A DNA stretch of 64,000 nt from positions 88,426,414-88,490,413 of the forward strand of contig CM048839.1 in assembly GCA_026545765.1 (NCBI GenBank), in the 5' to 3' direction. Of this stretch, positions 47,601-59,409 are shown piece after piece. The translations under genes were made by a program, and so were the position numbers. This stretch comes from Plantago major. Its lineage: Eukaryota > Streptophyta > Magnoliopsida > Lamiales > Plantaginaceae. The notes under the pieces were generated by a model that was not told where the DNA came from, made no database searches, and saw nothing but the letters and a program-made list of their open reading frames with translations. Numbering within the stretch: position 1 is the stretch's first letter; each line of letters starts with the position of its first letter.

Positions 47601-50411
47601 TACGAGTAACATATTATAAATAGAAATATCTGGAGCAAATCCTGCTTCTTCCATTTCACGAACCATGGCCTCGACATCTCTCACCTGTTTTCCCCTAGAA
47701 AGCAAACCAATCATAACCCTGTAGAGATGCATGGTAGGGAGATACCCCGCAGCTTTCATTCCATGATATATTTTTTTCACTTCAAATATGTTGCCTGCTT
47801 TAGCAAACGCTTCTAGCATCAAAATGATAGAAGTCTTACTAATTTTGAAACCCATATCCTGTAGATCCTGAATCGCAACATAGAGCTCATTTAGTCTCCC
47901 GTCAACAATCAGTGCTTGCAGTAGACTGTTCATTGTATCAACTGTTGGGGAAGGACCGTCTCTCACCATTGTATCAAAAAAAGCTCTTGCTTTCTCATAA
48001 TAACCACTCACAGCATAAGCTTGAATTAACGCATTACAAACTTGCCTGTTCACCATTCTGCATCTCTGCTTCAGGCTTCCAACGACACTCTCAGCTCTTT
48101 CAAGTTGCTTTACTTTACCATAAGATTCAACAAGGCCAGTGCATATTAATTCATCATTAAGATGAAGACCTTTAAAATTTGCCTGATCAACCAAATGATG
48201 TGCCGTTTCTGGAAGATCCATTTTGCAATAAGCAAGTACCATTGTGTGATAAATCTCCATGGAAGGGTCCACTGCATGGAATTTCATGTCTGAGAATATT
48301 TGAGAAGCTTCAGCCAAGCGTTCATTCTCCCAGCAGGCCTTAATCAGGGACTCGTACATGGCACAGCTACTAGTATGTGAATGTAGGTTACTGTTTTTGT
48401 GGTAATCATCTAAAGCAGCATCAACTTCGCGAGCCTTGCAACGAATAACAACCAAAGCTTCTGCTATAAATTGTTCTGATCCAGGTACATGCTGTTGAAT
48501 GAAGTTGAGCAGTTCTACTGCTTCAGAGGCCCGTGCAGATAAACTATATGAGCTCAAAATTAATAATAAGTTCTGTGGTTCAAAACCACGGCCCTGCAAA
48601 ATTGCAAGTCTCAACATTTTAGCAGCAAAATCATAGCATTCACCTTTTGCAAGTAAAGAAGAGATCCTCTCTGGCCCCAACCCATGCTTTTCTTCAAGAT
48701 CCCTAACAATTTTCTGAATACATTCTTTATTGTGTTCTCTACCAAGAGCACGAAATAATGATTCAACAAGTGCAACTTCCGGGATAAAACCATTATAAAT
48801 CATTTCTCGATACAAGTTAATTGCTTTCTTTGTGTTATTCGACCTTAAATGCAAATCCAACATGATTGAATACGCAAGATTGTCTGGTTTGATTCCAGCC
48901 CGTATCATACAGTTAAACAGCTCTTCAGCCTCCACTCGCTGCCCGGATTTTGCATAGCCACATATCAAAGCACTGTAGGTACGTAAAGTGGGTTTAATAC
49001 CGGTATTTAGCATCTCCGACATCACATGTTCAGCTTCTGTCATTTTATTCGCTTTCCCAAGTGAGTCAATGAGAATGGTATACGTAACAGCATCAGGAAT
49101 ACAACCACAAGATTTCATGTCCCTGTAAGTCTGCAAAGAAACTTCATGCTGACCTTGTTTCCCATACATGTGAATAAGAGTGTTGTAAGTCATCTCATTC
49201 TTCGCGAACCCCGCCCTAACCATTTCTTGACAAACTTCTTTCACTTTCTCTACCTTGCCTTCTCTTGCAAATGCATATAGAAGAGAATTGTATGTAACTG
49301 CATCTGGGTAAAAGCCCTTTGATCCCAGCTCCTTAAATAGCCTCTCTGCATCACCAGAAAGTCCACATCTTCCATACACTGAAACCATGGCATTATAAGT
49401 CCATAAATCTGGTTGACATTGGTGTGCCTCCATGTCATTGAAGACCTTGACAGCCTCCTCCAAATTGGAATCACGAGAACAGCCACTAATGATGGTATTA
49501 TAAGTGATTATGTCAGGCCGAATCCCTGACCTCCTCACATCACTTAGTAGCTCAATTCCCAAATTGGGAGTCATGGACCCCGATTTCAAACGTGCATTTA
49601 TCAAGGTATTAAAGCTAATAAGATCCGGCTCACACCCACGTTCACGCATAAATTCAAGCAACTTCTGAACGTTATCAAAACGTCCATTCCTTGCATACAC
49701 GCCCATCATTGCATTATACACTTGGACAGTATCAACAGCAGCCCTGTCAGCCCGAGTAAAGATCTCAACAGCCAGAGCTTCTTGATTGGCTTTTCCAAGC
49801 ACACCCAGAATAGTAGCCAGCATACGAGCATTCGGAGCATACCAATGGCGGACATTCAACCACTCATACACCTCCAATGCCCTATTCCAATTAGACTGAC
49901 CAATCCACTTGACAAGGAAACAATAATCAGTTGGTGTCATTTGGACCAGCTTCTTATCCAACACATCAGCCACAAACTCCTCGGATTTCAACGCCAATAT
50001 CCTGTCTGTCAAGTACTGCACTCTCTCACGCCAATCTTTCGCCCTCTTCAATGCCAACTTATTCATTTTCTTCACTTTATTTCTGCTAGGCCTTTTATCA
50101 AACACCTCGACTGCATCATCATTTTCTCCAACATCCTCAAAATCCGAATCATTTTGAGCTCCAATTTCATCACCAGGCTCAGTAACCAGAACTTCCTGCC
50201 TCGTATCGGATACCGATTCGGTAAATTTCAAGTGAGGCCACCTGACAGATGGTGAAGCTCTGCTGTAACTAAATTTCTTGACAGTTTCGTGTTCATCGGT
50301 GGAAGTAAAGGTTGAGCAACAAGAAACCGAGGTGTCTTTTCTGGTTGGGTTTGGTTTTCTTCTCGAGTTTAATGGCGGTAGAGCAAATCCGAGCACGCAT
50401 GTACATGCCAT
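44676..50411 (-). CDS. EMB1270: P-class PPR protein orthologous to EMB1270, with SMR-like C-terminal domain
   Basis: Plastid-targeted RNA-binding protein. The Arabidopsis orthologue (At3g18110) is needed for embryo development and is reported to act in splicing of plastid group II introns. Four exons on the minus strand: 50411-46888, 46800-46600, 46258-46168, 45212-44676. The junctions are in phase and give 1450 residues, against about 1440 in Arabidopsis. Residues 1-40 resemble a transit peptide. An acidic, then basic linker (to about 135) leads to the signature KLVQMTPTDYCFLVKWIGQ and RALEVYEWLNVRHW. About two dozen 35-residue PPR repeats follow, to about residue 1170. The C-terminal part has VEDNAAFNFVNAL, RATATLIFQLAIKR, LTLWLDHMQDASLEGSP, a KSVVLITGAAEYN strand and a WEMGSPFLPCKTRDG loop, which together look like an SMR fold. 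A basic tail ends the protein. Exon 1 alone is open for 1174 codons. A hAT MITE sits in intron 3 and a LINE ends about 220 bp upstream. Confidence 0.95.
45351..45509. mobile_element. hAT-type MITE, 159 bp, in EMB1270 intron 3
   Basis: The ends CAGGGGCGGACCT and AGGTCCGCTCCTG are inverted repeats with one mismatch. They are flanked by the 8-bp duplication tttctaag / tctctaag (45343-45350, 45510-45517). Eight-base duplications and CAGGG termini mark hAT elements. The interior has a run of about 15 C near the right end. Confidence 0.88.
45880..45910 (+). repeat. Poly(T) tract in EMB1270 intron 3
   Basis: About 27 consecutive T. In the sense of the gene it is poly(A). Confidence 0.85.
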
Positions 50412-50629
50412 GAGATCATGGGATGAATATCTTGGTTGTACTTGGTAGCTGTTAGTCAGTTGGTAACAGAAATGTTTTGATATTTATCTAACTATTTTAC
50501 AGGATGCTCCCTGAAAATATGGGCCTTTACCTAGTTTACCCATAATTTGAGTCCCCCACTTAACATTTCATTACAAGGGCTCGGCTCATTAAGGTTCAAG
50601 TTCGGCCATTTCATAATGTGTTCGACTTG
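50412..50629 (-). promoter_or_regulatory. Upstream region of EMB1270, cut short by a LINE
   Basis: Roughly 220 bp between the EMB1270 start codon and the apparent 3' end of a LINE. No clear TATA box was seen, which is common for plastid housekeeping genes. Confidence 0.4.
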
Positions 50630-53600
50630 TTTATTTTTGGAACGAAAGAACTTGTCTCATTACTTCCCAAAAACAATGTACGTACATTTAAGGGCTAACC
50701 AAAAGTGTTCAAGCCCAACACCATAATCATGAAACGAAAATAGCAAAGTGAAACAAAACGACTAACAAAAAATTAGAGTTGTTGGACAAATTCAGCAAGC
50801 TTGCTGGTTCTACATCGCCATCTGACCGCTTGTACCATCAATCGGACTATAGTAGCAACATCCGGAGGTCTCTACGCAAATATTGCCTCATTCAGGGCTT
50901 CCCAAATATGATACACCATTTCAGCCAAGAGAGCACGGAACACCCGCGCTCTTTTTCCTTTTCCGCTGGACCGGCCGCGCAACCATGTAAGAAGCTGCTG
51001 CCAGTTTACTAACGGATGATGGGATAAGTGCAGCCATTACAGCCCCCCCCCCCCCCCAAACAATTTTATAAGTGACAGCACAATTGAAAAAGAGGTGGTC
51101 TAGAGTTTCCACGCCACCACAGAAAGAGCACCTCCCATCCGTCTCAATGCTAAAGAAAGCCAACCTATCTTTCGTAGCCAGTCGACGATGAAGGGCCAGC
51201 CAGAGTATAAAAATTGCTTTCGGCCTCGCTGGATTCCTAATAACTAGATCACTCCATTCTACCTTCTCCGAACAATCATGGAAAAGGTGACGAACAATCA
51301 TGGAGAAGGTGATAAAACCGACGAACCGAGAACTTACTCAGAGATAATTGGTTTCGCCAATCTTGCATATCCTGTACCTGTTCCCGTATTTGAAGGATAG
51401 CTTTGATAATCACAAAGCTACATAGTGGCACCATCCACTCATCCACCAATTGACTTTTTACTGTAGTAACTGTGGATCCATCGAACCCATAGAGAGTCCG
51501 CCTTGGTTTGGATCTTCCATAGAAGCTTAGCAATGAGGGCTTTATTCCATTCCTGCAACGAGATGATATTTAAACCACCACAGCTTCTAGGGGAACTTAC
51601 CTGCTGCCACGATATGAGTGCTTTCATGTAGTTGCCATCCTTTGCACTCCACAGGGAACTCCGACATATGCGCTGAATGTGATCTAGAATCGTCTTCGGG
51701 AAAGGGAAGACTTGTAACCAGTATGTCGTGATTGAGGTAATTACACTCCGAATCAACTGCTCCCGACCAGCATAACTCAAAAGGCGGGTAGTCCAATGGC
51801 TTATCCTACCTGTAATACGGTCCAGAAGTGGCTGGTATTGGCCAATGGTAAGCCGCCGATGGGAAAGTGGGACACCTAGGTAGCGAATGGGTAGGCTACC
51901 CGTAGTGAATCTCGTGGCCGTGAGGATAAGCTGACTGGTCGCCTCAGACACTCCTCCACAGAACACTTTCGTCTTTATCAGATTAGCTCGTAAGCCAGTA
52001 GCATTCGAGAAGTGAAGAAAATGAGACATCATTAATTGCACCGACTTCACATCACCCCGCATAAATAGCATAAGATCGTCCACAAAGCATAGGTTGGTGA
52101 TATGAAGCTTCTCACATTTAGGGTGGAAATTAAAATCAGGAATGGTGCGCAACTTCCGTAGATACCTGTGTAGAAATTCCATAATAAAGACGAAAAGATA
52201 GGGAGATAGGGGATCCCCTTGTTGCAAACCTCGACGAGCCTTCAGGAACTTCGATGGAACTCCATTAATAGAGTATTTATATGATACCGTCGAGACACAA
52301 CTCATAATCCAGCATACAAATCGAGCCGGCAACCACAATTCCTTCATAATCACCTCAAGTGCTCCCCATTCTACGGTGTCATAAGCCTTATGCATATCCA
52401 TCTGTATCATGCATCGAGGAGTGATCCCTCTACGATTATACCCCTTGACCAACTCCTGAGCAAGTAAGATGTTATCCTGGATAACCTTTCCCGGCAAGAA
52501 AGCGGACTGGCTATCATCAACAATAGAATTGATCACTCTTCCCAACCGTGCTGTTAAAATCTTGGAGATAATTTTATAAACCGTTGTGCAGCAAGCGATG
52601 GGGCGCATATCCTTAACCTTCTTTGCATCCTAGGTTTTAGGAATCAACGTGACAAGAGTGCAGTTCAAAGCAGGGAATATGGTTGAAGTATTAAAGAAAT
52701 CCAGAACAGCCTCATAAACATCCCATTTAACCACATGCCACGCCTTTTTGAAGAAGCAAGCATTAAACCCATCGATCCCCAGTGCTTTCAAGTCACCAAT
52801 GTCCGTCAAAGCACAATCAATCTCCGCATAAGTAACAGGGTGCACTAGGAGTTCCCTATCCCCGTGGCCTAGTCGAGTGCCCATCCTGATGGAGCCAATA
52901 TCAATACCCTCACATCTAGGGGCAGCCTGGCCAACCAAATGTGTGTAGAAACCCATAATCTCCGTCTCAAAATCAGCATCCTGTGTGAGAATTCGACCAT
53001 CACCCGTTTCTAGTTTCCTAATCCTCGTACGCTTATTTTTCTCCCGAAGTTGGGCATGAAAGAAAGCAGTGTTCCCATCACCTAGGCGTATCCAATCACA
53101 CTTCAATTTTTTTCGCGCTATTTGCTCCTCAATGTCAATCCACTTCTCAAGTTCGAAAGTGGTGTCTTTTACCTGACAGATAAGAACGGTATCGAATCTG
53201 TTGCTTGCGAGTGCCGTTTGTTGGCTGTCAAGAAGCTCTCGGATCTATTTGATCCGTGTGGCAGGTCCACTCAGCTGCCTGCTCAATTTGCGCATCTCAG
53301 GTTGTAGACGTTTCAGCTTCGTCCATAGCCGCTGCTGCGGTGAAGAAGGACCCCAACGCCCCCATGAGCTGCGAACACAATCCTCAAATTCCGCAAGCTG
53401 TGTGGTAGAATTCAGAAACCTAAAATTCATCCTCTTAACCCGGAACGTCAAATAATTCCGAAAACGCAGCAGGGAGTGGTCAGATATACCCGGGGGTAAA
53501 ACTTCAATATCAACATTGGGGTTTGCTTGGAACCATTCTGCATTCCCAATTGCTCTATCAATCCTGGAATATATGATACCTTGCTCATGCTTGTTAGACC

Positions 53601-54540
53601 AAGTAAATCTATCCCCCGTCATATTAATCTCAAACATACCAATCTTAGTCATCATGTCCGCAAGATCTCTGTACTCATGCTCCTGTACAGGATTCCCTCC
53701 AATGCGATCACCAATGTTCGACACATTATTAAAATCCACAACGCAAACCCACTGTTCCCCTATACTAGCAGCAAGAGTACGCAGGTCATGCCAAAGGTGG
53801 ATCCTATTTGCCAACTGATTATGGGCGTAAATAAAAGTAATGGGCCCCCTATCTATCCCATCAAAATCAAACCACCTACAGTGCAAAAACTGATCCGTGC
53901 AGCTAAGAAACACTACCCGTACCCGAGAGGGGTCCCATAGCACCCAAATCCATCCCAACACATGAGACGAGTAGTTATCCCAGAAGTTCCATCGAGTACC
54001 AAGTCATTTTCATATCCTTTCCTTATTCTCTTCCTTCACCCTTGTTTCTAACAGAGCCGCTCTACTTACATTCCAATCCAGGAGACGGGAGCCAATCTCC
54101 TTATGTTTAGCGACCTTATTTAGCCCCCTAACGTTCCAGGCTAACATCTATTATCATTTTGATCTTCCCCTGAACCAGTTCCAAGTTCAAGTGAAGCAAA
54201 ACCATTCCGCGAAATTATGTTATCCTCAGTCGCATTCCTGGTCGTCAAAAGTCGATCCCCTCCTCTAGGGGAAACCTGTCGCTGCCTACTAGGAGACCAA
54301 CCTGCCCTATCCTCAATCATCTGTTGAGAGTTAGAAGGGCCCGGGTCCGTGACAATAACCATCCCATCAGATTCCACAGTAGCATGTATATTCCTCACAA
54401 TTGTAGGTTGTCCAGGGGGATGCTGTCGAACCGGAACAACATGCTATTTTTTGGCTTCGGGACCCACATCCCATTCTGCGTCCTGTTCCCTCCTTGCCGC
54501 CTGTCCTGTCCAGCTGTACCACCTTGTCGAAGGTTTGAAT
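50630..54540 (-). mobile_element. L1-type LINE, 5' truncated
   Basis: Minus-strand order: ORF1 tail (about 54540-54145), AP-type endonuclease starting AWNVRGLNKVAKHKEI (54150 to about 53245, with GDRFTWSNK and SDHSLL), linker (53106-52630), reverse transcriptase (52608 to about 51900, with [32 protein letters not shown] and the catalytic FVDDLM), then a zf-RVT-like module (about 51300-50920, CSFCGGVETLDHLFFNC). ORF2 is broken. A stop lies in the endonuclease (near 54015), and frame breaks lie between endonuclease and linker (about 53110-53245), between linker and RT (near 52610-52630), and in the C-terminal part around a C17 run (51041-51057). The 3' end is placed by the family-like ending ..TTCTTTCGTTCCAAAAATAAA near 50635. 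It is a dead copy of moderate age; boundaries are good to tens of bases. Confidence 0.88.
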
Positions 54541-54594
54541 AAACATGAAGTATGAATATGCATCAAGAAAACATTTTGGACAACGTGGAAAGTT

Positions 54595-54800
54595 GTAGGA
54601 AATGTTGAATATATTAATTGATGTTTTAAAAAGTGTGTTTTGATAACTTTGACTTGCAAAATTTAGGCTCAATGGTATGAATGGAAGATCAACTATTACT
54701 TTGTACTAGAATCAATAAAATTCGTTTGGATGGTTCCCAATCAATGTAAAAAGTCATAAAGTTGTACTTCCTACAACTTTGCCCGAAAAATTTACCGTAC
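54595..54800 (+). repeat. Diverged direct repeat, copy A
   Basis: Aligns with 56050-56260 in the same orientation. Shared blocks include ttgatgtttt, the ttgtactagaatcaataaaatt region and the acttcctacaactttgccc region, at about 65-70 percent by eye. It could be LTR relics of an old element or two copies of one repeat. Confidence 0.5.
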
Positions 54801-56049
54801 TTTTAGGTAGTAGTAGTATAGTAGTAGTAGTAGTAGTAGAATTCATTAATACCAAATTTGTAGTAAAATAAAAATGGATAAAGACTCTAATGAGCCATTA
54901 GGAGGTTAAGAAAACAACAAATAAAAGACAGTCTCATTTATCAGTTATTACCAGTTTCATGATTTGAACATAATGTGCAACTATATAAATAATAATAATA
55001 TGGACCTTATATGCCGGTTCTTGCAAAATTCGTGATTTCTTAATATAAAGTAATATCATATATCTATCACCCTAAGTCTATGTCACAATCGCATTTTTAT
55101 ACCAAGGTGATGCAGTTTTCCTAATATGTAGTAAAATTGAATCTTTTGCAAGACTTGCTTAACTTGTGCTCAAACTTCATTACGCACTGGTAGTGTTATC
55201 ATACAAGTTATATAAAATAAATCGAGTGAGTAGTTAATCAATCCATCTCTTCACAACTCTTAGGTCGGAACTATAGCACCTCTGATCAAGAACTATATTA
55301 TCATAGTTGTAAAAGGTCCCATGTCAGAGATGTATCGAGGAGCTTTTGTAGCCCCTAAACTGGAGATGTGACAACTCTAATGATGGAGGTATGCTCTGAC
55401 GACCAGTGCACCAGCAACCGGAGATTTATTTTATAATCTTAATTTAAAAAGTAAAATAGGGGGAGTTAAGATTGAATAACGAGTAAATTAGAACCTAACA
55501 CAACCTAAGGAAAAAAGAATTGATTAAGAGATATAATACATTTTTTTGTTTTACATTCTAATACAATTTTGAAAAATGGGCCATCACAAATCATTCTTGG
55601 CGAATTTGAAAAGACATTCATACCACATTAACAATAGTCTAGAGTCTAGACTAAATTTGAGAACATTATCATCAAATAAATTTAAATAAAGAAGAAGTAA
55701 CTTAAGGTGAGAAAGAACTAAACTCGCAGAGGTGCATATGTCTATCGTTAATGCTACATATATCCTTTTCGGAGTTGACATATGTCTATCGCGCTAAATC
55801 CTAAAACTACGTAGCTGATATATGTTGATATAAAGCAGACATATATCAATGCAATCAAACATTTGCATTCTTTACTTGGTTAAAATAGAAGAAAATGAAA
55901 ACATAAGTGAGATCATGAAATTTGCATTAAGACATGAACGAAGACACTGTGCAATATATGCAAAATATTAAAATTGACAAAATCTATATCAATTCCGCAA
56001 AAAGTTCCTTGAACTGAGATAGTCAATTGATGTAAAAATAAATGAGAAG
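54801..56049. other. AT-rich intergenic
   Basis: Contains a (TAG)n microsatellite at about 54808-54838. No gene was recognised. Confidence 0.5.
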
Positions 56050-56260
56050 GATAAATTGATGTATTAGTTGATGTTTTGAATTTTAATTACTCTTTTTTTG
56101 GTAAATTTGACTAAAAATTAGTCTTTAGGGATAAGAATGGAACATTAAGTGTGAGTTTGTACTAAAATCATTAAAATTTGTTTGAATTGTGTCCCTCAAT
56201 CAATAATCATTTAGAAAATTATACTTTCTACAACTTTAACGGAAAGAAAATCATATCTTG
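56050..56260 (+). repeat. Diverged direct repeat, copy B
   Basis: Partner of 54595-54800, 1.45 kb apart and in the same orientation. Confidence 0.5.
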
Positions 56261-56470
56261 CTTGAAAACGTTCAAATTTCAATGCGCCAATGCGTGATTT
56301 CAAAAAAGTTCATTAATATTTCATTGTGTTTATGCATTACAGCATATATATAAGTGGACAACTATTAGAATTGTGCAATTGATCAGTACTTAATTTAAGT
56401 CAAATTGGACTCATTTGTAATATATGTGTAAATTAGACTTTAATTACAAAAAACAATTTATTTTATTCAA

Positions 56471-56715
56471 TCAAGTTACAAGCCCTAATTCAATCTCAAC
56501 AAAATCAATGCATCATGACAACCTTCCTTCTCAATTTAAATTTTAAACACTAATTGAACCCCAACAAAATCACTTCATCATTTAAAAAAACCAATTTGTC
56601 TTCTCCAAATTAAATTTTAAACCCTAATTTAACTCAACAAAATCAATTCATCATTAAAAGCAACGATACTCCAATTAAATTAAAACAGATCAACTCAAAC
56701 ACTAATTCAACTTTA
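56471..56715 (+). repeat. Imperfect ~75-bp tandem repeats
   Basis: Three to four degenerate units built on ctaatt(c/g)aa...caacaaaatca...tcatca...ccaattaaattttaaac, lying within the Helitron-like segment. Confidence 0.65.
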
Positions 56716-56792
56716 AAAAAATACATTATCAGAAACAACAATATTACTTGCATTCGTTTACGTCTTCTATAACTGTAACTATGTGCCACAAT

Positions 56793-56821
56793 AACACGCA
56801 TAGCGTGTTCTCACGTTCTAG
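56793..56821 (+). mobile_element. Helitron 3' terminus
   Basis: A perfect 7-bp stem hairpin (AACACGC, loop ATA, GCGTGTT, 56793-56809) is followed eight bases later by CTAG (56818-56821) and then T. Helitrons end in CTRR preceded by such a hairpin and insert between A and T. The 5' end (TC) could not be placed, so the element length is unknown. No helicase sequence is present, so it is non-autonomous. Confidence 0.72.
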
Positions 56822-57244
56822 TTTATCATATATGTAAGCATAAGTAATGTTTCATTTAGACCATAAATATCCATGAACATCCAACTAACCCAACCTTTCA
56901 AATAAACATTAATTTCTCTCTCATTCACATACCCAACCTTCCAACCAACCCAACCACAACAACAAAATGTAGTTTATCCATGACCCCCACCAATACAACC
57001 AATTCAATAAATATTATTATTCTTTTCATTATTATCATAAAATAATTATAATAGATAATTAAATATAATAATCAAATATAATATTAAAAAACTTTAACTG
57101 AGATTGAAAAATTAAAATACAAGGTGATGTAGCAATTTAAGACTACATTACTAAATTACATGAAAATTTTTTTTACAATGCTTCAAATGTAATTTCAAAA
57201 TAAATAACGCTACTGAAGGATAAAACATTAAAAAAATTATATAC

Positions 57245-58631
57245 TCAGTCCTCATCATTAAAATGCTCCCATATGTGCTCAATTAAGTCGTTCATAAGTT
57301 CCTTGTGACCATTTATGTTGCGAAGCTGGTCCCTGTTAGTCATATATCGGGCTAGACTTGCAACTCGTTCAGTGAAGTAGTTGAAAATAGGATCAACAAC
57401 GTCTTCTTCACCCTCATCTTCATTCACATGTCCGGGACGATCTTTCATGAATTCAGTGGGATCGGTATAGTTTAGGTAAGTGTCTCTTTCATCTTCAACT
57501 ATCATATTATGGAGGATGATGCAAGCAATCATAATTTGTCCCATGGCATGTCGATCCCATAGAAGACATGGTTGTTTAATAAAAGAGAAATGAGCTTGTA
57601 GAATACCAAAAGCCCGCTCAACATCTTTCCTAACAGCCTCCTGATGTTGAGCAAATAACTTGTGCTTGTGAATAATAGGAGACTTAATAGATTTCACAAA
57701 TGCAGCCCATTCTGGATAAATTCCATCAGTGAGGTAATATCCCATATTCCTTTCACGACCATTAACAGTGTAATTGACTTTCGGCGCTCGGCCTGATAAA
57801 ATATCATTGAAAACAGGAGATTTGTGTAGCACATTAATATCATTGTTCGTACCTGGGGTTCCAAAAAATTGCATGCCAGATCCAGCAATCTTCTGATGCA
57901 ACAGCTTCCAAAATGATTGTTGGCATCCCACTTCTTCCTTGATACGGCCCTGCCCGAGCAGTAGGACAATTCTTCCATTCCCAGTGCATGCAATCAATAC
58001 TACCCATCATTCCTGGAAATCCGCGTTGTTCACCAATATGTAGAAGCCGCGCCATGTCTTCTTCGGTTGGACTCCTGATGTATTCATTCCCAAAGTTAGC
58101 AATTACGCCTTCTACAAACTTCATAACTGATTTTCTTATCACCTGCTCGCTCATTCGCAGGCACTCATCATGCACGTCTGGTGGTGTTCCATAGGCTAAA
58201 ACTCTTATAGCAGCACTACATTTTTTAATCAAAGACATACCTAGTCGACCAGTGGCATCTCGCTTTTGTTGAAAATATTCGTCTGAACTGAGCTTTTCCA
58301 TTATATGTTCGAACACGTGCTTTCTCATTCGAAACCTCCGGCGGAAAGTGTCTTCCAGGTAGATTGGTTCCGGAAAGACTGCGAAATACATTTTGCACAA
58401 GTTTTGATGGCCTTCCTCACGAATTCGTTCAATATGCCGCCTCCTAGCTCTAATATTGTGGTTTGTAGGTTGTAACAACAGAGTAGGAATTTGAATGACC
58501 ACATCCTCGATTATGCGGTTAAGTGTTTTGTTTTGTTGTGCTACACGTTCTTCCCACTCATCTATTTCGATGAAACTAGAAGAATCATCACCCGAATTAG
58601 AACCATGGAATATGTGCTCATTCGATGACAT
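57245..58631 (-). pseudogene. Harbinger transposase (DDE_Tnp_4), one frameshift
   Basis: Starts MSSNEHIFHG (ATG at 58631-58629). The N-terminal part carries the family's helical region (RRRFRMRKHVFEHIMEKL, SLIKKCSAAIRVLAYGTPPDVHDE). The catalytic triad is visible as MGSIDCMHW (first D), LTDGIYPEW (second D) and DVERAFGILQ (E). The conserved FFGTPGTNNDINVLHKS block is present in the second frame. A single extra base in an A/T homopolymer (57863-57870) shifts the frame between the first and second aspartate, so the reading ends soon after. Corrected for that one base the length would be about 460, within the normal range. This looks like a recently active copy, or a sequencing slip in the homopolymer. 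Confidence 0.88.
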
Positions 58632-59134
58632 TATTTTTAGTTGAAAATACACTACTTGTGAGGAAATGGAAGGGGTGAGGAAGACTTGAGTGTGAGTATG
58701 GTAATGATCTCAACCGTATATAAAGAGAGTTAGAAATGGACATGAGCCATTCCTAGCCACGTAAATCATATCTCCAACTATATCATCATGTGAGATGCAT
58801 TGCAATAAAGTTGAATGGACTATGCACTGGCAAAAGTAAATGTTGATTGGACTATAGTAGAAGAATCATGTGAGATATCTTGAAAAAACGAAAGTAGAAT
58901 AGGCTATAGACTGACAAAAGTTCATAGATTTAAGTATAACAACACGTATCAATAATGGATCCAAAGTAGAATATATACTAGGCAAATGACAAAATATAAT
59001 ATAAAGATTTGCAAGTCTAAACACAATATATTTTATTGCAAAAATAACCATACATGATAGAACTAATCAAACACAACTGAAATAACACGAAAACATAGTA
59101 ATACATAACGACAACAGAACACAATGAATTAAAA

Positions 59135-59398
59135 CTACAAGTAGGTAAAGTACTCTCCCAACAGGCGATTCTTGAGGTCTTCTTCTTGTGAAGATAGATT
59201 TGGTTTTGCCAACAACACACTCAACATATTTGCATTTAGCTTCTTTTTCTCCAATTCAATCCTTTCATTCCCAAACTTGTTCATAGACTCAAGTTCTTTC
59301 TCACGCGTGATCCTCATCGCACGAAGTTCATTAGTAAATTCATCTGGAATTGTAGCAGGGCCTAATGATGATGATGCTGTTGGTCCAGATAACGACAA
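59135..59398 (-). pseudogene. C-terminal fragment of Harbinger ORF1 (Myb/SANT-type accessory protein)
   Basis: Encodes a short coiled-coil-like end (FTNELRAMRITREKELESMN, FGNERIELEKKKLNANMLSV), typical of the tail of plant ORF1 / glutathione-S-transferase-T3-like annotated proteins that accompany PIF/Harbinger transposases. The upstream part, with the SANT domain, is absent. The frame runs into the LTR at about 59410, so the insertion has split the gene. Confidence 0.7.
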
Positions 59399-59409
59399 AG
59401 TAAAAGACT

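Noticed and set aside
49722-50255. 177-codon plus-strand open frame over EMB1270
   Set aside because: Antisense shadow of a long conserved exon; no independent support.
53516-53940. Plus-strand open frames over the LINE
   Set aside because: Antisense shadows of the endonuclease coding sequence.
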